This document shows, in pieces, positions 9,412 through 19,281 of a stretch of 64,000 bases of DNA; position 1 is the first letter of the stretch, and the number at the start of each line of letters is the position of its first letter. The notes beneath the pieces are model-generated. The model did no database searches, had not been told where the DNA came from, and saw only the letters and a program-made list of their open reading frames with translations. Both the position numbers and the translations under genes were made by a program. Source of the DNA: Afifella marina DSM 2698 (GTDB taxonomy: Bacteria > Pseudomonadota > Alphaproteobacteria > Rhizobiales > Afifellaceae); contig NZ_FMVW01000004.1 of NCBI RefSeq assembly GCF_900102695.1, positions 1 to 64,000 on the forward strand, read 5' to 3'.

Positions 9412-9756
9412 GGGATTGCACCTCTCCAAGAACTTCGACAGGACAATTCGTTAACCCGTCGTTCAGTTCCGTGAAGATGTGGTTGTCGTTAAGAAGTTGG
9501 ATGCTCGCGGCTCTGCCGAAAGCCTCCGCCGGCTGGGCTTTGGCTGCGTCTCCACAGCCACGAGCTTGCTGATACGCGCCTCTTCACTTCGGCGTGAATC
9601 CATCTCGCGGCGCCGCAGAACATGAGGTCGTGCTGCGCGGGGGGAGGCTCAGGCTGCGTTTTCGAGAGGATACGATCTCAAAGCCGACTCAGCTATTCTG
9701 GAAGCAGTCAGTTGCGTTGTTCTGCGTTCCCACGACATAGCAGAGGCCTTGGCGCA
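9412..9756. other. Divergent intergenic region, about 345 bases
   Basis: This region lies between the reverse DUF4864 gene and the small forward gene at 9757. It must hold the promoters for both. I see no convincing promoter boxes, repeats or structured RNA; frames across it lack coding character. Confidence 0.5.
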
Positions 9757-9990
9757 ATGACGGAAACGTCCCTCTACCAGACAATCCTGCTCGAGCTTTA
9801 CGCGCAAACGCCTCGGAGCGCGCTCCCCAATTGGGTGATGGACGGGCTTGTCGAGGAGGGGCTCGCACATCGCGACGAGGCGAAGGGCCTTGTGCTCAAT
9901 GGCCCCTTTCAGCCCTTCCAGATCCGCAAGAGAGACGTGAGAGACGTACGGTCGGCGGCCAGGCTGCAGGCCGCTGAGGCTACCGGCTAA
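9757..9990 (+). CDS. Small hypothetical protein, 77 residues
   Basis: A soluble, mixed-charge protein starting MTETSLYQTILLELYAQTP. It ends in a basic, Ala/Arg-rich tail after the motif FQPFQIRKRDVRD. I do not recognise the family. The reading frame extends further upstream with poor coding character, so the ATG at 9757 is preferred, although its ribosome site is weak. It stands alone between a divergent DUF4864 gene and the converging RND pump operon. It could be a small lineage-specific protein or a chance frame. Confidence 0.45.
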   Translation: MTETSLYQTILLELYAQTPRSALPNWVMDGLVEEGLAHRDEAKGLVLNGPFQPFQIRKRDVRDVRSAARLQAAEATG

Positions 9991-10022
9991 GCGCCGACGT
10001 TACTTGTCTAAGCGATGTCTAA

Positions 10023-10055
10023 AAGATCAGATCGCGGGCTGAGAAGCCCCGCGAT
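10023..10055 (-). terminator. Intrinsic terminator of the RND efflux operon
   Basis: GATCGCGGGCT pairs with AGCCCCGCGATC (one bulge) and is followed on the reverse strand by a short tail containing TTTT. It lies 15 bases after the pump stop codon. Confidence 0.65.
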
Positions 10056-10069
10056 CATCTTATTCGGCT

Positions 10070-13000
10070 TTATTCGGCAGGCGCCTGGCTTTCCTCGCCC
10101 CGTTCGGACGCCGGCGGATGATGCGGCTTCCAGCCGGTCTTTTCGCGCATCCATTGGAAGACGCCGAAGAGGAGCGGGATCAGGAAGATGCCGATCGTCG
10201 CGGCACCGATCATGCCGGCGAAGACCGGAATACCCACCGCGTGCATGGATCCTGCCCCAGGCCCGGTTGCCCGGACCAGCGGGACGAGACCGGCGATAAA
10301 GGCGAAGCTCGTCATCATCACCGGGCGGAAACGCAACCGTGCGCCTTCGACGGCGGCGTCGTGCAGATCCATACCGAACTCGCGTTGTTCGAGCGCGAAT
10401 GCGTTGATCAGGATGGCGTTCTTCGCTGATAGCGCGATCAGAACGACAACGCCGATCTGCGCATAGAGGCTGAAGTTGGCGCCAACCCACCAGATCGCGA
10501 ATATGGCACCGAACATAGCGCTGATCGTCGACAGCAGCACCGGGATCGGGACGTTCCAGCTTTCGTAGAGCGCGACCAGGAACAAGAAGGCAAAGACAAC
10601 TGCCGCGCCAAGGACAATCGGTGTCTGTCCTGCCGATTGCTTCTGTTCGAGCGCCTGGCCCGTCCATTCATAGCTGTAGCCACTCGGCAGGGATTTCGCC
10701 ACCTGCTCCATGGCATCGGTCGCATCACCGTCGCCAAAGCCTGGTGCGGGGGAGCCCTGGATGGAGACGGAGCGATAGTTGTTGTAGCGCGTCAGGCTGC
10801 GTGGGCCGACGGTCAGTTCGGCGCGTGCGAAGGTGGAAAGCGGCACCATCTCGCCTGACTTGTTGCGCACTTCGATGTCATAGATGTCGTCGATCGACGT
10901 GCGGAATTCTTTTTCCGCCTGCATGCGGACCGTCCAGGTGCGGCCGAAGAGGTTGAAATCGTTGATATAGTACCCGCCGAAGGTGGATTGCAGGGCGGCG
11001 AAGATCTCGTTGATCGGCACGCCGAGCGTCTGCGCCTTCGTGCGATCGATATCGAGGCGGATCTGGGGCGTCTCGGCTTCAAAGTTCGCGTAGACGCGGG
11101 TCAGTTGCGGCTCCTGGTTGGCCTGGACGAGGAGGCCACGCATCACGGCCGCAAGCTCTGAGGGTTCCTGTCCCTGAAGAGCTTCGAGCACGAACTCGAA
11201 ACCGCCGAAAGAGCCCACGCCTGAAATTGCCGGCGGCTGCAGAGGGATGAACTGAGCGTCCGGAATCGTCGACAGACCACCATAGAGCCGGCCAATGACG
11301 GAGCCGATTGCAAGGTCGGGGGACGTGCGCTCGTCGTATGGCTTCAAGCGCAGGAACATGAGGCCGGCATTCGAGGCCGCGCCGCCGCCCAGGAGATCGA
11401 AGCCAAGGACGGTGCCGATGCTCTCCACACCCGGATCCTGACTGATGATGGCTTCAGCCTTCTTCGCTGCGATATCCGTGCGGTTCAGCGATGCTCCCGG
11501 CGGCAGGTTCATGATGACAATGACGAAGCCCTTGTCTTCATTCGGGAGAAAGCCGGCTGGCGTACGCAAGAACATGTAGCCCGTCGCCGCGCCGAGAGCG
11601 GCGAGGATGACGAGCGACACCACGGAAACCCGCATCAGCTTGCTGATGATCCAGGCATAGCCATGACCGACCTTGTCGACGGCATGGGTGATGCCGCGCA
11701 TGATCCGGATCGGTTCGCCCGTGCGGAGGAAGAGTGCGCACAGCGCCGGCGACAAGGTCAGCGCGTTGATGGCCGAAATCACCATGGCCGCTGAAATGGC
11801 GACGGCAAACTGGCGGAAGAGGGCGCCCGAGGAGCCCGGCAAGAAGGCGACCGGAACGAACACCGACAACAGCACAAGAGTGATGGCGACGATCGGCCCG
11901 ACGATTTCGCTCATTGCCTTATGAGTGGCCTCATTCGGCGAGAGATGCGGGTCCTCCTCCATCACGCGTTCGACGTTCTCCACGACGATGATGGCGTCGT
12001 CGACAACGATACCGATGGCGAGCACGAGAGCGAGAAGTGAGATCGTGTTGGCGCTGTAGCCGAAGGCATACATGATCGCCAGTGCGCCGATGATGGCAAC
12101 CGGCACGGCGATCATCGGAATGAGGGTCGCTCGGAAACGTCCGATGAAGATAAACACGACGATCGCAACGAGAACGAAGGCCTCGATCAGGGTCGAGACG
12201 ACCTTCTCGATCATCGCTCCGACGAAGTCGGACGCATTGTAGATGTATTGGTACTCGAGCCCCTCGGGGAAGCGTTCCGACAGCTCTTCGAGCCGCTTCG
12301 TGACGTTTGTTGCGACCGTCACCGCATTGGCGCCAGGGGAGAGATAGGTGGCGACGGCGGCCATCGGCTTGCCGTTAAAACGGGCAATGACACCGTAGTT
12401 TTCGGACGCAAGCTCGACGCGTGCAACATCGCCCAAACGTACGACGGAGCCGTCCGGGTTGGAGCGGAGGATGATGTTGCGAAACTCCTCCGCGTCGCTC
12501 AGGCGACCCTTGGTATTGATCGTCAGCTCGAGCCGCTGTGCGTCGACGAGGGGAGCCGCGCCGAGCTTGCCGGCGGCCGCCTGCACGTTCTGCGATTCGA
12601 CCGCAGCAGCAATATCGGCCGGTGTCAGTTCCAGATTGCTGAGCTTTTGCGGATCAAGCCAGATCCGCATCGCGTAATCGCGCTCGCCAAAAACCTGAAC
12701 GTTGCCGACGCCGTTGACGCGCTTCAGCTCGTCGATGACGTTGAGGCCGACGAAGTTCGCAATGAACAATTCGTCGAAGCGATCATCCGGCGAATAGAAA
12801 AGGAAAACCTGGAGCTGGTCTTGCGAGGCGCGCGCCACGTTGATGCCGACCGAACGCACTTCCGCCGGCAGCTGGCTTTCGACCTGAGCGACGCGGTTTT
12901 GCACGTTGATGGCGGCAACGTCGGGATCGGTGCCGAGCTCGAAAGTGACGTTGAGCTCATAAGAACCGTCTGAGCTCGACGTCGATTTCATGTAGCGCAT

Positions 13001-13225
13001 GTCCTCGACGCCGTTGATGGCGCTTTCGAGGGGCTGTGCGATGGCCTGTTCGACGGTCTCGGCACTTGCGCCGATATATTGCGTGGAGACGCTGATGGTC
13101 GGAGGCGCGATGTCCGGATATTGGGCGACCGGAATCACCGCGATCGAGATGAGCCCGACCAGCGTGATCAGGATCGAGATGACGAAGGCCAGTCGCGGCC
13201 GGCGGATGAAGACGTCAAAGATCAT
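10070..13225 (-). CDS. RND efflux pump, inner-membrane transporter (HAE1/AcrB type)
   Basis: A 1051-residue proton-driven exporter of the AcrB/MexB class, which forms a trimer spanning inner membrane and periplasm and expels hydrophobic drugs and related compounds. It shows the typical start ([16 protein letters not shown]), two large periplasmic loops, and twelve membrane segments. The proton-relay pair D409-D410 lies in [13 protein letters not shown] and the relay lysine in [10 protein letters not shown]. It is the distal gene of a two-gene reverse operon with its periplasmic adaptor 35 bases upstream. No outer-membrane partner or regulator is adjacent, so it may use a channel encoded elsewhere. 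Confidence 0.95.
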   Translation of the reverse strand: MIFDVFIRRPRLAFVISILITLVGLISIAVIPVAQYPDIAPPTISVSTQYIGASAETVEQAIAQPLESAINGVEDMRYMKSTSSSDGSYELNVTFELGTDPDVAAINVQNRVAQVESQLPAEVRSVGINVARASQDQLQVFLFYSPDDRFDELFIANFVGLNVIDELKRVNGVGNVQVFGERDYAMRIWLDPQKLSNLELTPADIAAAVESQNVQAAAGKLGAAPLVDAQRLELTINTKGRLSDAEEFRNIILRSNPDGSVVRLGDVARVELASENYGVIARFNGKPMAAVATYLSPGANAVTVATNVTKRLEELSERFPEGLEYQYIYNASDFVGAMIEKVVSTLIEAFVLVAIVVFIFIGRFRATLIPMIAVPVAIIGALAIMYAFGYSANTISLLALVLAIGIVVDDAIIVVENVERVMEEDPHLSPNEATHKAMSEIVGPIVAITLVLLSVFVPVAFLPGSSGALFRQFAVAISAAMVISAINALTLSPALCALFLRTGEPIRIMRGITHAVDKVGHGYAWIISKLMRVSVVSLVILAALGAATGYMFLRTPAGFLPNEDKGFVIVIMNLPPGASLNRTDIAAKKAEAIISQDPGVESIGTVLGFDLLGGGAASNAGLMFLRLKPYDERTSPDLAIGSVIGRLYGGLSTIPDAQFIPLQPPAISGVGSFGGFEFVLEALQGQEPSELAAVMRGLLVQANQEPQLTRVYANFEAETPQIRLDIDRTKAQTLGVPINEIFAALQSTFGGYYINDFNLFGRTWTVRMQAEKEFRTSIDDIYDIEVRNKSGEMVPLSTFARAELTVGPRSLTRYNNYRSVSIQGSPAPGFGDGDATDAMEQVAKSLPSGYSYEWTGQALEQKQSAGQTPIVLGAAVVFAFLFLVALYESWNVPIPVLLSTISAMFGAIFAIWWVGANFSLYAQIGVVVLIALSAKNAILINAFALEQREFGMDLHDAAVEGARLRFRPVMMTSFAFIAGLVPLVRATGPGAGSMHAVGIPVFAGMIGAATIGIFLIPLLFGVFQWMREKTGWKPHHPPASERGEESQAPAE

Positions 13226-13260
13226 GCCGTGTGGGCCTTCAAAGTATCACGCAATGCGGC

Positions 13261-14439
13261 TTACTGGTTCGTCGAAGGAGCTGCGTTCGTCGCCTGCTCC
13301 TTCGGGGTGACGTCCTGCGGGGCGACCTCCATGCCCGGCTGCGCCTTCTGCTGACCGGCGACGATCACCCTGTCACCGGCCTTCAGGCCATCGGTGACGA
13401 CCACCGCCGGACCACGCTGCTCCCCCGTTTCGATGCGACGCTGCTCGACCTTGTTCTCGTCGTTGACGACGAGGGTGTAGGTGCCCTGCTGATCGATGAG
13501 CATGGCCGATTGCGGCATCAGGAGTTTCTCTTCGGGCTCGCGTGCGGCGACGATCACATCGACGAGCTGCTTGTCGTACAAAACTCGGTCCGGATTGGCG
13601 ACGCTCGCCCGCACCATCACCGAATCCGTGCCCTCGTTCGCTTCGATGTTGGTGAAGAGGATCTCGCCCTCTTGGTCGTAGATGCTGCCATCGGCGAGAC
13701 GCAGTTTGATGACGACCTCGTTCCGTTGCTGCTCTGTCTGACCGATATTGATCAAACGGCGCTGCGGCACGGGAAAGGCGACGCGCATCGGGTCTTGCTG
13801 CACGATTCGCGCAAGGGCGCCGCTATCGGGCCCGATGAAAGCACCTTCCGAGAAGGCCGCGACGCCGATGCGCCCGCTGATCGGGGCCGTGATTTTCGTG
13901 TAACCCAGATCGAGCTGCGACAGTTTGAGAGAGGCCTCGTTCTGGCGAAGCGTGGCCTCAGCCTGATCTCGGTTGGCGCGCGCTTCGTCGAGTGACGCCT
14001 GCGAGCCGGTGTTGCGCTCCCGGAGCGTCTGCTGGCGCTCGTAGCTGAGATTTGCGAGCTCAAGTGCAGCACGCGCATTCTGGACGGCCGCTTCGGCTTG
14101 GGAAACCGCCGCTTCGTAAGGTGCCGCATCGATGGTGAAGAGCACCTGGCCTTTTTCCACCTCGGCGCCTTCCTCGAATTGACGGGCTCCGAGATATCCT
14201 TGCACGCGCGCCCGGATTTCGACGCTTTCTGCTGCTTCGATCCGGCCAGTGAAGACCTGCTGCTCGGTCACGTCACCCAGGCGAACCTGCTCGACATTGA
14301 CCGCCGGCGGAGCGCCGGCCCCCGGTGCTCCCTGAGCCAATAGCGGGGCAGGTGCGAGCGCCAGTGCCAATGCGAGTGCGGCGCGCATAGGAAAGGTGCG
14401 ACGCCCCGTTGCCGGGGTGGGAAGGCGAAAATCGATCAT
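13261..14439 (-). CDS. RND efflux pump periplasmic adaptor (AcrA/MexA type)
   Basis: A 392-residue membrane-fusion protein that bridges the RND pump and an outer-membrane channel. After an N-terminal signal segment ending in PAPLLAQG come the lipoyl half-motifs (VEIRARVQGYLGARQFEEG), a long helical hairpin (about residues 95-170), the second lipoyl half (YTKITAPISGRIG) and beta-barrel domains. I see no lipobox cysteine, so it is probably a soluble, cleaved periplasmic protein rather than a lipoprotein. The start is uncertain: an ATG 17 codons further in (14388) would begin right at the signal peptide. Confidence 0.92.
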   Translation of the reverse strand: MIDFRLPTPATGRRTFPMRAALALALALAPAPLLAQGAPGAGAPPAVNVEQVRLGDVTEQQVFTGRIEAAESVEIRARVQGYLGARQFEEGAEVEKGQVLFTIDAAPYEAAVSQAEAAVQNARAALELANLSYERQQTLRERNTGSQASLDEARANRDQAEATLRQNEASLKLSQLDLGYTKITAPISGRIGVAAFSEGAFIGPDSGALARIVQQDPMRVAFPVPQRRLINIGQTEQQRNEVVIKLRLADGSIYDQEGEILFTNIEANEGTDSVMVRASVANPDRVLYDKQLVDVIVAAREPEEKLLMPQSAMLIDQQGTYTLVVNDENKVEQRRIETGEQRGPAVVVTDGLKAGDRVIVAGQQKAQPGMEVAPQDVTPKEQATNAAPSTNQ

Positions 14440-14734
14440 CTAGGAGCTACCAGTTCGAATGCAGGCGCTAGTTCGGTGCGCTCACTTCCGGCGATGACAT
14501 AATTCCTGCCGTCAGAAAAGCAAACAGTCGAGTACCGATTCCGGTGTAGGGGTTACCAAATAGACGTAGGGTGACCTTGAAGGCCGTGGCCTGACGCATC
14601 TACACAAGTATGTGATCCGACGCTGGCGGCGCTCTCCTGGCTCTCGGGTCGCAGGAGACGAGTGGGTCGAGGGTCGTCACCTGTGTCTGAGGTGCGATCT
14701 CCTACCCATGTCGCCTAGTCGGACAAATAAGCAA
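14440..14734. other. Intergenic region between the RND operon and tRNA-Lys
   Basis: About 295 bases upstream of the reverse adaptor gene, so it must carry the pump promoter. Two copies of the palindrome GGTNACC, at 14551-14557 and 14570-14576, sit 19 bases apart and could be operator half-sites. No regulator gene is adjacent. Nothing else is apparent. Confidence 0.4.
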
Positions 14735-14810
14735 TGGTGAGCCCTGTGGGACTCGAACCCACGACCTACTGATTAAAAGTCAGTTGCTCTACCGGCTGAG
14801 CTAAGGGCTC
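14735..14810 (-). tRNA. tRNA-Lys (anticodon TTT)
   Basis: The reverse strand folds into a complete 76-base cloverleaf. The acceptor stem is GAGCCCT/AGGGCTC, the D arm contains AGCTCAGCCGGTAGAGC, the anticodon stem-loop is ACTGA-CTTTTAA-TCAGT with TTT at positions 34-36, and the T loop is GGTTCGAGTCC. The 3' CCA is encoded. It reads AAA and AAG lysine codons. Confidence 0.97.
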
Positions 14811-14824
14811 TCAGCGCGGGCGGA

Positions 14825-14852
14825 CCCTATGGAAGCGGCCGGTGCGGGTCAA
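14825..14852 (-). promoter_or_regulatory. Probable sigma-70-type promoter of tRNA-Lys
   Basis: On the reverse strand TTGACC is followed after 16 bases by ATAGGG, which would start transcription a few bases before the mature tRNA 5' end at 14810. Confidence 0.5.
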
Positions 14853-14863
14853 GCCGTTTTGGT

Positions 14864-15823
14864 TCAGGAGTGCCCCGTATGCCGGGGTTTTGCCCACCGC
14901 CGAATGCTAAGCCACGGCCGCGGCCATGTGGACGGCAGCGTTGCGAGCATCAAGCCAGGCAGAACAAGGGCCAGCCCGAGCGCATGATAGGTGTGAAATT
15001 CCTCTCCCAGGAAGATCATCGCGAGCAAGACCCCATAGGGCGGTAGCAGGTAGAGGAACATGCCGGTGACGCCTGGTCCGAACACTTTGACGCCGTGCTG
15101 GTAGGAGAGAAAGGCGAGAACCGAGGAGATGAAAGCAAGACCTGCGATCGACAGCCATGCGGCAAGAGTTGAGGGAAAGGCCTCGCGCACGACGGCTTCC
15201 ACCGCAAAAAACGGCAGCAAAACGAGCGCGCCGGCCGCCACGATGGCTGTAAAAAGCGGCAAGGTCGGAACGGTATGAAGTGAGCCGCGACGCAAGAGGA
15301 CCGAATAGACAGCCCAGGAGAAGGCGCACAGTGCGATCAACAGATCACCCGCATTGAGTTCGAGAGCGATGAGCCGGCCGAGATCTCCGCGCAGCACGAT
15401 GACGGCAACGCCGATGAATGCGAGCGCCACGCCGAGTGCCTGGCGCAGGGCAATGCGCTTGCCGCGAAACAGCCACTCCAGCACCAGGATCATCACGCCG
15501 GACGAGGTGTAGATCAGCGTCGCGTTGGTGGCGTTGGTGTGGCGGAGAGCGAGATAGACGATCGCCCCGCAGACACCCATGCCGAGAAAGCCCAGCACAA
15601 GAAGCAGGCGCCAGTTTTCCAGAAGGGTCTTGCGATGCTGCCGCAATCCGGAGGCGGCAAGCGGAAGAAGTAGAAGAAACGCTACCGTCCAGCGCAAAAA
15701 GGCGAGGGTGAACGGCTCCACCGTGCTCACCGCCGCGCGTCCGATCACGAGATTGGAAGAGAAGAAGAGCGGCATCAGCGCCAAAAGCGTGATGTCGCGC
15801 AGGCGGTCTGAGGAAGCTTGCAT
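14864..15823 (-). CDS. EamA/DMT family transporter
   Basis: A 319-residue inner-membrane protein with ten predicted helices in two EamA repeats (about residues 10-145 and 160-295), typical of drug/metabolite exporters. The first repeat starts with LMPLFFSSNLVIGRAAVSTV and the second has the characteristic FLGEEFHTYHALGLALVLPG near its end. Substrates of this family range from amino acids to nucleotide precursors and cannot be assigned here. The gene lies downstream of nothing obvious and converges on the tRNA; its start is about 100 bases from the divergent glmU. Confidence 0.88.
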   Translation of the reverse strand: MQASSDRLRDITLLALMPLFFSSNLVIGRAAVSTVEPFTLAFLRWTVAFLLLLPLAASGLRQHRKTLLENWRLLLVLGFLGMGVCGAIVYLALRHTNATNATLIYTSSGVMILVLEWLFRGKRIALRQALGVALAFIGVAVIVLRGDLGRLIALELNAGDLLIALCAFSWAVYSVLLRRGSLHTVPTLPLFTAIVAAGALVLLPFFAVEAVVREAFPSTLAAWLSIAGLAFISSVLAFLSYQHGVKVFGPGVTGMFLYLLPPYGVLLAMIFLGEEFHTYHALGLALVLPGLMLATLPSTWPRPWLSIRRWAKPRHTGHS

Positions 15824-15925
15824 CGGTTCGGAGGGGCTTTCGGCTTCGACATACCTGCGCTAACGGGCTGACAGAATTTGCGCAAGCTGCGGCTCCGCAA
15901 GCGACGCTGCATAGGAAAGGGACAT

Positions 15926-17260
15926 ATGTCTCAGCTTACGACCATCATTCTGGCTGCGGGCGAGGGCACCCGCATGCGCTCGGCCTATCCGAAAGTCCTG
16001 CACCCGATCGGCGGACTTCCGATGCTGGCCTTTGTGATGCGCGCGGCCCAGGCGGCCGGGGCGGCGCATCTCGGTGTGGTCGTCGGGCCGGGACACGATT
16101 CTGTCCAGGCCCTGGTCACCAAAGAAACGCCGCAAGCCGAAGTCTTTGTGCAGGGGGAGAGACGCGGGACGGGGCACGCCGTCATGCAGGCGCGTCCGCT
16201 TCTGGAGCGCGCGGACGGCGTGGTGCTCGTCCTCTTCGGAGACACGCCTTTCGTGACGGTTGAGACGATTTCCTGTCTCGCCGGTCTTATCGATAAGGGC
16301 GCTGCGCTCGCCGTTGCCGGCATGCGCCCGCCGTCTCCTGCTGGGTACGGCAGGCTCATCACCGAAGAGGGCCGCCTTCTCGCGATTCGCGAAGACAAGG
16401 ATGCCTCACCGGAGGAGAAGAAGATCGGGTTCTGCAATGCGGGTCTGATGGCGTTCCGTGCGGCCGACATGCTCTCCTTGCTCGAGGCGATCGATAGCGA
16501 CAACGCGCAGGGCGAGTTCTATCTGACGGATGCGGTTGCGATCGCCAATCAGAGAGGCCTTACAGTCAAAGCGGCCGAGATCGCCTTCGATGAGGTCTTC
16601 GGCGTCAACGACAGGGTGCAGCTTGCCGAGGCAGAAGCGCGCTTCCAAAGCGCCCGTCGCCGACAGGCTATGATGGAGGGCGTCAGCCTCGTTGCGCCGG
16701 AGACGGTGTTCTTTTCTTACGATACCATGCTCGGTCGCGACGTGACCGTCGAGCCGAACGTCTTCTTCGGCCCTGGGGTTCGCGTTGAAGACGGGGTCAG
16801 GGTCCATGGCTTTTCGCATCTTGAAGGCTGTGTCGTAAAATCTGGAGCGGAGATCGGGCCGTTTGCCCGCTTGCGGCCTGGAGCGGATGTCGGTGCGAAA
16901 GCGAAGGTCGGGAATTTCTGCGAGGTGAAGGCAACCACGCTGGGCGATGGTGCAAAGGTCAACCATCTGACCTATCTCGGCGATGCTTCCGTCGGTGCGG
17001 GCACCAATATCGGGGCCGGGACCATCACCTGCAATTACGACGGCTTCGGCAAATTTCGCACGGAGATCGGAAAGGGCGCGTTCATTGGTTCCAACTCGTC
17101 CCTTATCGCGCCGCTCGCCATCGGCGACGGTGCTTATGTCGGGTCCGGCAGTGTGGTTACCGATGACGTCGCGCCGGATGCGCTCGCAATTGCACGCGGC
17201 CGACAGGTGGAGAAGCCGGGCTGGGCGAAATCCTTTCGGGCGCGCCACGAAAAAAAGTGA
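15926..17260 (+). CDS. glmU: Bifunctional GlcN-1-P acetyltransferase / UDP-GlcNAc pyrophosphorylase
   Basis: GlmU acetylates glucosamine-1-phosphate and then couples it to UTP, giving UDP-GlcNAc for peptidoglycan and lipopolysaccharide. Of 444 residues, the N-terminal half holds the uridylyltransferase motif LAAGEGTRMRSAYPKVLHPI. The C-terminal half is a left-handed beta helix of hexapeptide repeats with the acetyl-CoA site (NIGAGTITCNYDG, FIGSNSSLIAP). The ATG at 15926 has AGGAAAGGG upstream. It is followed by glmS after 113 bases, so two steps of the amino-sugar pathway are neighbours. Confidence 0.96.
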   Translation: MSQLTTIILAAGEGTRMRSAYPKVLHPIGGLPMLAFVMRAAQAAGAAHLGVVVGPGHDSVQALVTKETPQAEVFVQGERRGTGHAVMQARPLLERADGVVLVLFGDTPFVTVETISCLAGLIDKGAALAVAGMRPPSPAGYGRLITEEGRLLAIREDKDASPEEKKIGFCNAGLMAFRAADMLSLLEAIDSDNAQGEFYLTDAVAIANQRGLTVKAAEIAFDEVFGVNDRVQLAEAEARFQSARRRQAMMEGVSLVAPETVFFSYDTMLGRDVTVEPNVFFGPGVRVEDGVRVHGFSHLEGCVVKSGAEIGPFARLRPGADVGAKAKVGNFCEVKATTLGDGAKVNHLTYLGDASVGAGTNIGAGTITCNYDGFGKFRTEIGKGAFIGSNSSLIAPLAIGDGAYVGSGSVVTDDVAPDALAIARGRQVEKPGWAKSFRARHEKK

Positions 17261-17373
17261 CGCCGCTTACCCGCATGCAGGGCGTTTGCGTCACACTGTG
17301 TCATGGCAATTGATTTCCTCGGTGCGGACAGCTTCGGCATGATCGCGCCGATGGAACGGGAGTATCTCTGAAT

Positions 17374-19200
17374 ATGTGTGGCATTGTCGGAATCGTCGGA
17401 ACGACCCCAGTCGCGCCGCGGCTGTTGGATGCGCTCAAGCGGCTCGAATACCGCGGATACGATTCGGCAGGTGTCGCGACGCTGGAGAACAAGAAGCTCA
17501 CGCGCGAGCGCGCCAAGGGAAAGCTCGTCAATCTCGAGAACCGCCTGCATGAGCATCCGCTTTCCGGTTTGATCGGCATCGGCCATACGCGCTGGGCGAC
17601 GCACGGCGCGCCGACGGAAGTCAACGCACATCCCCATGCAACGGAAAGCGTCGCCGTCGTCCACAACGGCATCATCGAAAATTTTCAGGAATTGCGGGCG
17701 GAGATCCGGGCTGCGGGACGGACGCTGCAGACCGATACCGACACGGAAGTCGTCGCGCATCTCATCACTCTGGCACTCGCCCGTGGGCTCGATCCCGTGG
17801 CGGCCGCAGCGGAGACGCTGGCGAAACTCGAGGGCGCTTTCGCTCTCGCGATCCTCTTCGCACATGAGGACGACCTTCTCATCGCGGCACGCCGGGGCAG
17901 CCCGCTTGCCATCGGCTACGGCGATGGTGAGATGTATCTCGGCTCCGATGCCATCGCGCTTGCGCCGTTCACTAACCGGATCACCTATCTCGAAGACGGC
18001 GATTGGGCGGTCGTACGCCGCAAGAGCGTGAGCATCTACGACGAGAACGGTGTCGAAGCACGGCGGCCGGTTTCGCACTTCGTCGCCTCGAATCTCATGG
18101 TCGACAAGGGCAATCATCGTCATTTCATGCTCAAGGAGATCTATGAGCAGCCCGAAGTCGTGGCGCATACTCTCGGCCATTACGTGGATTTCGCGGAACG
18201 CCGTGTGGCGCTGCCGGAGGGAGCCGAGATTGATTTTGCGGGGCTCGACCGTCTCGCCATGTCGGCCTGCGGAACGGCGTTTTACGCGGCGCTTGTCGGC
18301 CAATATTGGTTTGAGCAGTTGGCTCGCCTGCCTGTCGATCTCGATATCGCTTCGGAGTTTCGCTACCGGGAGGTTCCCCTCGGCGCCAACGGGCTGTCGC
18401 TCTTCATCTCGCAATCGGGTGAGACGGCCGACACGCTCGCTTCGCTCCGCTACTGCCGCGAGCACGGGCAGAAGATCGGTGCGATCGTCAACGTGCCGAC
18501 GTCCACGATCGCGCGCGAGGCGGATTACATTCTGCCGACATTGGCTGGACCCGAGATCGGCGTCGCCTCGACGAAGGCGTTCACCTGTCAGCTCACGACA
18601 CTCCTCGCGCTGGCGATCGGCGCCGGCCGTCAGCGCGGACATCTCTCACGCGAAGACGAGGAACAGCTCGTTCAGGCCGCAATCGAGATGCCGCGGCATC
18701 TTTCGCAGGCGCTCAAGCTCGAAGACGAGATCGAAGGGCTGGCGAAGGAGCTGTCGCGCGTCAAGCACGTCCTCTATCTCGGCCGCGGCAAGAGCTTTCC
18801 GCTCGCACTTGAAGGCGCTCTGAAGCTCAAGGAAATCTCCTATATTCATGCCGAAGGCTATGCGGCGGGCGAACTGAAGCACGGGCCGATCGCGCTCATC
18901 GATGAGACGATGCCGGTCATCGTGGTGGCGCCTTACGACAAGGTCTTCGACAAGACCGTCTCCAACATGCAGGAGGTTGCGGCACGCGGCGGACGAATCA
19001 TTCTGCTGACGGACGAAGAGGGCGCCCGAAGTGCGTCTGTCGATACGATGAAGACGCTCATCCTGCCGAGTATGCCGGCAGCGATCGCACCGATCGTATA
19101 TGCCGTTCCAGTGCAGCTTTTAGCCTACCATACCGCGGTTTTTATGGGCACCGACGTCGACCAGCCGCGCAATCTCGCCAAGTCTGTGACGGTCGAATAG
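17374..19200 (+). CDS. glmS: Glutamine--fructose-6-phosphate aminotransferase (isomerizing)
   Basis: GlmS makes glucosamine-6-phosphate from fructose-6-phosphate and glutamine, the first committed step to UDP-GlcNAc. The 608 residues begin MCGIVGIVG, where the cysteine becomes the N-terminal nucleophile of the glutaminase domain (to about residue 240). Two SIS sugar-isomerase domains follow, with SQSGETADTLASLR and the C-terminal end DQPRNLAKSVTVE. The 113-base gap after glmU shows no recognisable glmS ribozyme. Confidence 0.97.
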   Translation: MCGIVGIVGTTPVAPRLLDALKRLEYRGYDSAGVATLENKKLTRERAKGKLVNLENRLHEHPLSGLIGIGHTRWATHGAPTEVNAHPHATESVAVVHNGIIENFQELRAEIRAAGRTLQTDTDTEVVAHLITLALARGLDPVAAAAETLAKLEGAFALAILFAHEDDLLIAARRGSPLAIGYGDGEMYLGSDAIALAPFTNRITYLEDGDWAVVRRKSVSIYDENGVEARRPVSHFVASNLMVDKGNHRHFMLKEIYEQPEVVAHTLGHYVDFAERRVALPEGAEIDFAGLDRLAMSACGTAFYAALVGQYWFEQLARLPVDLDIASEFRYREVPLGANGLSLFISQSGETADTLASLRYCREHGQKIGAIVNVPTSTIAREADYILPTLAGPEIGVASTKAFTCQLTTLLALAIGAGRQRGHLSREDEEQLVQAAIEMPRHLSQALKLEDEIEGLAKELSRVKHVLYLGRGKSFPLALEGALKLKEISYIHAEGYAAGELKHGPIALIDETMPVIVVAPYDKVFDKTVSNMQEVAARGGRIILLTDEEGARSASVDTMKTLILPSMPAAIAPIVYAVPVQLLAYHTAVFMGTDVDQPRNLAKSVTVE

Positions 19201-19281
19201 AGCCCAAAATTTTCGCGCGCAGTCCGGCGCGACGAGCGTTATGATCGGTGATCTGGCACCTTCGCCAGTGGGATATTGCGG

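Noticed and set aside
14735-14810. tRNA-Lys as an integration site for a mobile element
   Set aside because: No integrase gene and no duplicated tRNA 3' end are seen on either side.
17261-17373. glmS ribozyme in the glmU-glmS gap
   Set aside because: The 113-base gap shows none of the ribozyme's conserved core, which is known mainly from Gram-positive bacteria.
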